Positions 62,184 through 64,000 of a DNA stretch of 64,000 nucleotides are shown piece by piece (the first letter of the stretch is position 1; every line of letters starts with the position of its first letter). Under the pieces are notes generated by a model that was not told where the DNA came from, made no database searches, and saw only the letters and a program-made list of their open reading frames with translations. The position numbers and the translations under genes are program-made. Source of the stretch: Bermanella marisrubri (lineage in GTDB: Bacteria; Pseudomonadota; Gammaproteobacteria; Pseudomonadales; Oceanobacteraceae); the NCBI RefSeq assembly GCF_012295615.1, contig NZ_CP051183.1:997001-1061000 (forward strand), in the 5' to 3' direction.

Positions 62184-62762
62184 ATGAGTGAAAAAGAATA
62201 CGAATCCCTATCCTCCTTGATGGACGGCGAAGCGGATGAGATGAGTGTGCATCGTCTGTTGGGTAAGGTTGATAAGAATCCAGAGCTGAAAGCGAAATGG
62301 AGCCGTTATCACCTTGCGCAGGACATATTGAAAGGCCAGAGCTCTGAACACAGTGAGCTAGATGTTAGTGGTTTGGTTTCAAGTGCAATTGCAGGAGAGT
62401 CCACGCCAAAGTCTGAGCGTCCTTGGTTGAAAGCGATTGGCGGTATGTCAATTGCAGCCAGTGTAGCTTTCGCGGTTGTGGTAGGGACGCAGTTTGCACT
62501 GCCAGGGGCCCAAGACTCTTCATTCCAAGTGGCATCTAAGCCTAGTGAAGAAATTGTCAAACCTGCTGATGTCGTGCGCAGTGAAACCATGATCGCTCAG
62601 CAATCAGATAGTTTGAACGAAGAAGAACTAAGACAAGCGCAAAATCGTTTAAACGATTACTTGAAGCAACACGCTCAAGATAGCGCACTAGGACAAGGTC
62701 AAACAGCGATGCCGTTCGCCCGAGTGGTGAATTTCGAGAACAACAAAAAAGGTCGTGAATGA
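62184..62762 (+). CDS. rseA: RseA, anti-sigma-E factor
   Basis: A 192-residue inner-membrane protein. N-terminal sigma-binding domain begins SSLMDGEADEMSVHRLLG (about 10-27), a membrane helix lies at about 88-110, and a periplasmic tail follows. DegS and RseP cleave RseA in E. coli to free sigma-E. The ATG at 62184 is preferred to the GTG at 62178 because GAGAGG stands before it. Its stop overlaps the rseB start by four bases. Confidence 0.92.
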   Translation: MSEKEYESLSSLMDGEADEMSVHRLLGKVDKNPELKAKWSRYHLAQDILKGQSSEHSELDVSGLVSSAIAGESTPKSERPWLKAIGGMSIAASVAFAVVVGTQFALPGAQDSSFQVASKPSEEIVKPADVVRSETMIAQQSDSLNEEELRQAQNRLNDYLKQHAQDSALGQGQTAMPFARVVNFENNKKGRE

Positions 62763-63778
62763 TTTCCTCTTTCGGTTCTGTGGTTAAAGCTCTGAAGACT
62801 ATGTGCATGGTGGTTACGCTGACAGCGTTTTCCCAAGCACATGCAGAAGTAACGCAGCAAGAAGACACCTCATCGAACGATCTTCGGCAGTCACTGACTG
62901 CTGAAGGTTGGTATCAAACCATGCGGGAGCGCGCTCCCGAGGCCCATTATCAGGGCATTTTTGTGCATCAGGCGGGTAACGAGAGTCAAACTGTAGAAAT
63001 TGTACATGGTACGCACCAAGACGCTATTTGGGAGCGTCTTCTTCATTTGGATGGACCGGTTCGTGAAGTGATTCGACAGGGAGACGCTGTGTATTGCATT
63101 TACCCCGATCGAAGCGTTGAGCAAATCCAGCAAAAAGACAGTACGCCCTTTGGAAGTAATTCTTTAGGCCAGTTGAATCAACTTCAGACTGCATATGGTT
63201 TTCGAATGTTGGGTCAAGAGAGAATCGTCGGGCGTTTGGCTATGGGTATTCAATTAGTGCCACGAGATAAAGCTCGCCATGTATACCAAATGTGGATTGA
63301 TCAGCAGACTTTTGTACCCCTGCGTACCGAGTTAATGACTTTGAAGGGTGAGATTTTGGAGCGTTATCAATTTGCGTATTTTAGTCCAGTCGAAACATTA
63401 TCGGTTGACGCGTTTGCTCCAAAGACCCCAGGTGTTGAGCTAGCAGAGGCACCACAGGATGAAGTATTGAAGTCAACGCCAGAAGATGTGATTGAATGGC
63501 GTTTGAATTGGTTACCAGTCGGTTTCGCAGACCAAGGAGCCAAAGGTTATGCACCAAAGCTATCAGCGAGACGTATATATAGTGACGGCATCGTTATGTT
63601 TTCAGTATTTGTTGAAGCCGTTGATGAAATTAAAGATCAAGGTTTTGCTAGGGTCGGCCCCACCGTCTTATCGGTTATGCACAAAGATTGGCAGGATCAA
63701 ACACATCGCATCACGGTTGTGGGTGAGATTCCTGCGGCTACAGCAAAGCGCATTGCCGAAAGTGTAGAGTTGTTGTAA
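62759..63778 (+). CDS. rseB: RseB, periplasmic regulator of sigma-E
   Basis: A 339-residue exported protein: signal peptide (about 1-29), a lipoprotein-localisation-like N-terminal domain (Trp/Tyr-rich, from about 45), and a C-terminal MucB/RseB domain (from about 235). The segment YQGIFVHQAGNESQTVEIVHG is typical of the family. RseB binds RseA and shields it from DegS, and senses lipopolysaccharide intermediates. It is translated from an ATGA overlap with rseA. Confidence 0.93.
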   Translation: MISSFGSVVKALKTMCMVVTLTAFSQAHAEVTQQEDTSSNDLRQSLTAEGWYQTMRERAPEAHYQGIFVHQAGNESQTVEIVHGTHQDAIWERLLHLDGPVREVIRQGDAVYCIYPDRSVEQIQQKDSTPFGSNSLGQLNQLQTAYGFRMLGQERIVGRLAMGIQLVPRDKARHVYQMWIDQQTFVPLRTELMTLKGEILERYQFAYFSPVETLSVDAFAPKTPGVELAEAPQDEVLKSTPEDVIEWRLNWLPVGFADQGAKGYAPKLSARRIYSDGIVMFSVFVEAVDEIKDQGFARVGPTVLSVMHKDWQDQTHRITVVGEIPAATAKRIAESVELL

Positions 63779-63811
63779 AAAGTCGCGTTTTTAATTGCTT
63801 GGCAGTGAACT

Positions 63812-64000
63812 ATGATTGAAGAGACGGCGAAGGTAATTCGAGTAGATGACAATTGGGTATGGGTCCGTGCCATCGCTCAATCTGCCTGTGGTAGCTGTCA
63901 GGCTCAGAAAGGATGTGGTCATAGCCTGCTGGCAAAGGTTGGGCAGCGACAGATAGATATACAGCTGCCTCGCCAAGACTATGAGCTTTCCGTCAATGAC
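63812..64000 (+). CDS. rseC: RseC, membrane protein of the sigma-E operon (3' truncated by window)
   Basis: The first 63 codons of a SoxR-reducing/RseC protein, cut by the window end. The cysteine cluster ACGSCQAQKGCG near residues 25-36 is the family signature of the N-terminal domain; the two membrane helices lie beyond the window. RseC is a positive factor for sigma-E activity and in SoxR reduction. Starts 33 bases after rseB. Confidence 0.92.
   Translation, partial: MIEETAKVIRVDDNWVWVRAIAQSACGSCQAQKGCGHSLLAKVGQRQIDIQLPRQDYELSVND

Overview
The window reads as ordinary chromosome of a free-living, probably marine gammaproteobacterium, most like an Oceanospirillales-type organism (inference from gene content and moderate G+C; the genus cannot be fixed from sequence alone). 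The lineage markers are the nadB / rpoE-rseA-rseB-rseC block, the divergent ygfZ / sdhE-ygfX locus, a TtpC-type TonB2 cluster, and a methylcitrate operon of the AcnD/PrpF type under a GntR regulator. No tRNA, rRNA, CRISPR array, prophage or complete insertion sequence was seen. About 90 percent of the window is coding and nearly all genes have recognisable families.

Layout. 1-3.7 kb: TonB2 energy-transduction cluster (ttpC-like partial, exbB2, exbD2, tonB2, TPR lipid/periplasmic protein). 3.8-9.9 kb (minus): YejABEF-like peptide ABC importer with an unusual doubly membrane-attached binding protein. 10.2-12.8 kb (minus): thioesterase, GNAT, coiled-coil membrane protein, HDOD protein. 12.8-15.2 kb: ygfZ divergent from sdhE-ygfX-tpm. 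15.2-18.3 kb: an acyl-CoA dehydrogenase/enoyl-CoA hydratase pair framed by REP-type palindromes and a GlxA-type AraC regulator. 19.4-20.7 kb: CvfB-like S1 protein and ArfB. 20.8-25.9 kb: copper/silver efflux (small Met/His-rich protein, CusB with extra metal domains, CusA, but no CusC). 26.1-29.9 kb (minus): lone ectB, a TRIC-family channel, NlpE-META lipoprotein, Tdi1/DUF1851 protein, small membrane protein. 30.0-31.8 kb: luciferase-like oxidoreductase and a PhzF protein, convergent. 32.0-38.8 kb (minus): prpR(GntR)-prpB-prpC-acnD-prpF for propionyl-CoA disposal by the 2-methylcitrate cycle. 39.0-41.3 kb: membrane protein and FMN-binding GltB-like protein. 41.5-45.4 kb: YbbA/YbbP-type ABC exporter and a carboxylesterase. 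45.4-51.5 kb (minus): HAE1 RND pump with adaptor, SDR, small lipoprotein. 51.7-57.5 kb: argG, a c-haem DUF3365 protein, M48 peptidase/DUF898 pair, fasciclin lipoprotein. 57.7-64.0 kb: TonB-dependent receptor, nadB, and the sigma-E operon running off the end.

Functional themes: envelope energetics and stress (TonB2, sigma-E/RseABC, NlpE-like lipoprotein, Cus and RND pumps), and fatty-acid/propionate catabolism. I found no convincing wholly new multi-gene system. The strongest non-routine signals are at the DNA level: a REPIN-like element bracketed by inverted heptanucleotide arrays that appears to supply the last codons of tpm (15.2-15.4 kb), a 73-bp tandem duplication carrying the same palindrome (18.1-18.3 kb), paired operators around the prp promoter, conserved-looking hairpins in two prp intercistronic gaps, a perfect CRP core site at 56.27 kb, and a good sigma-E promoter before rpoE.
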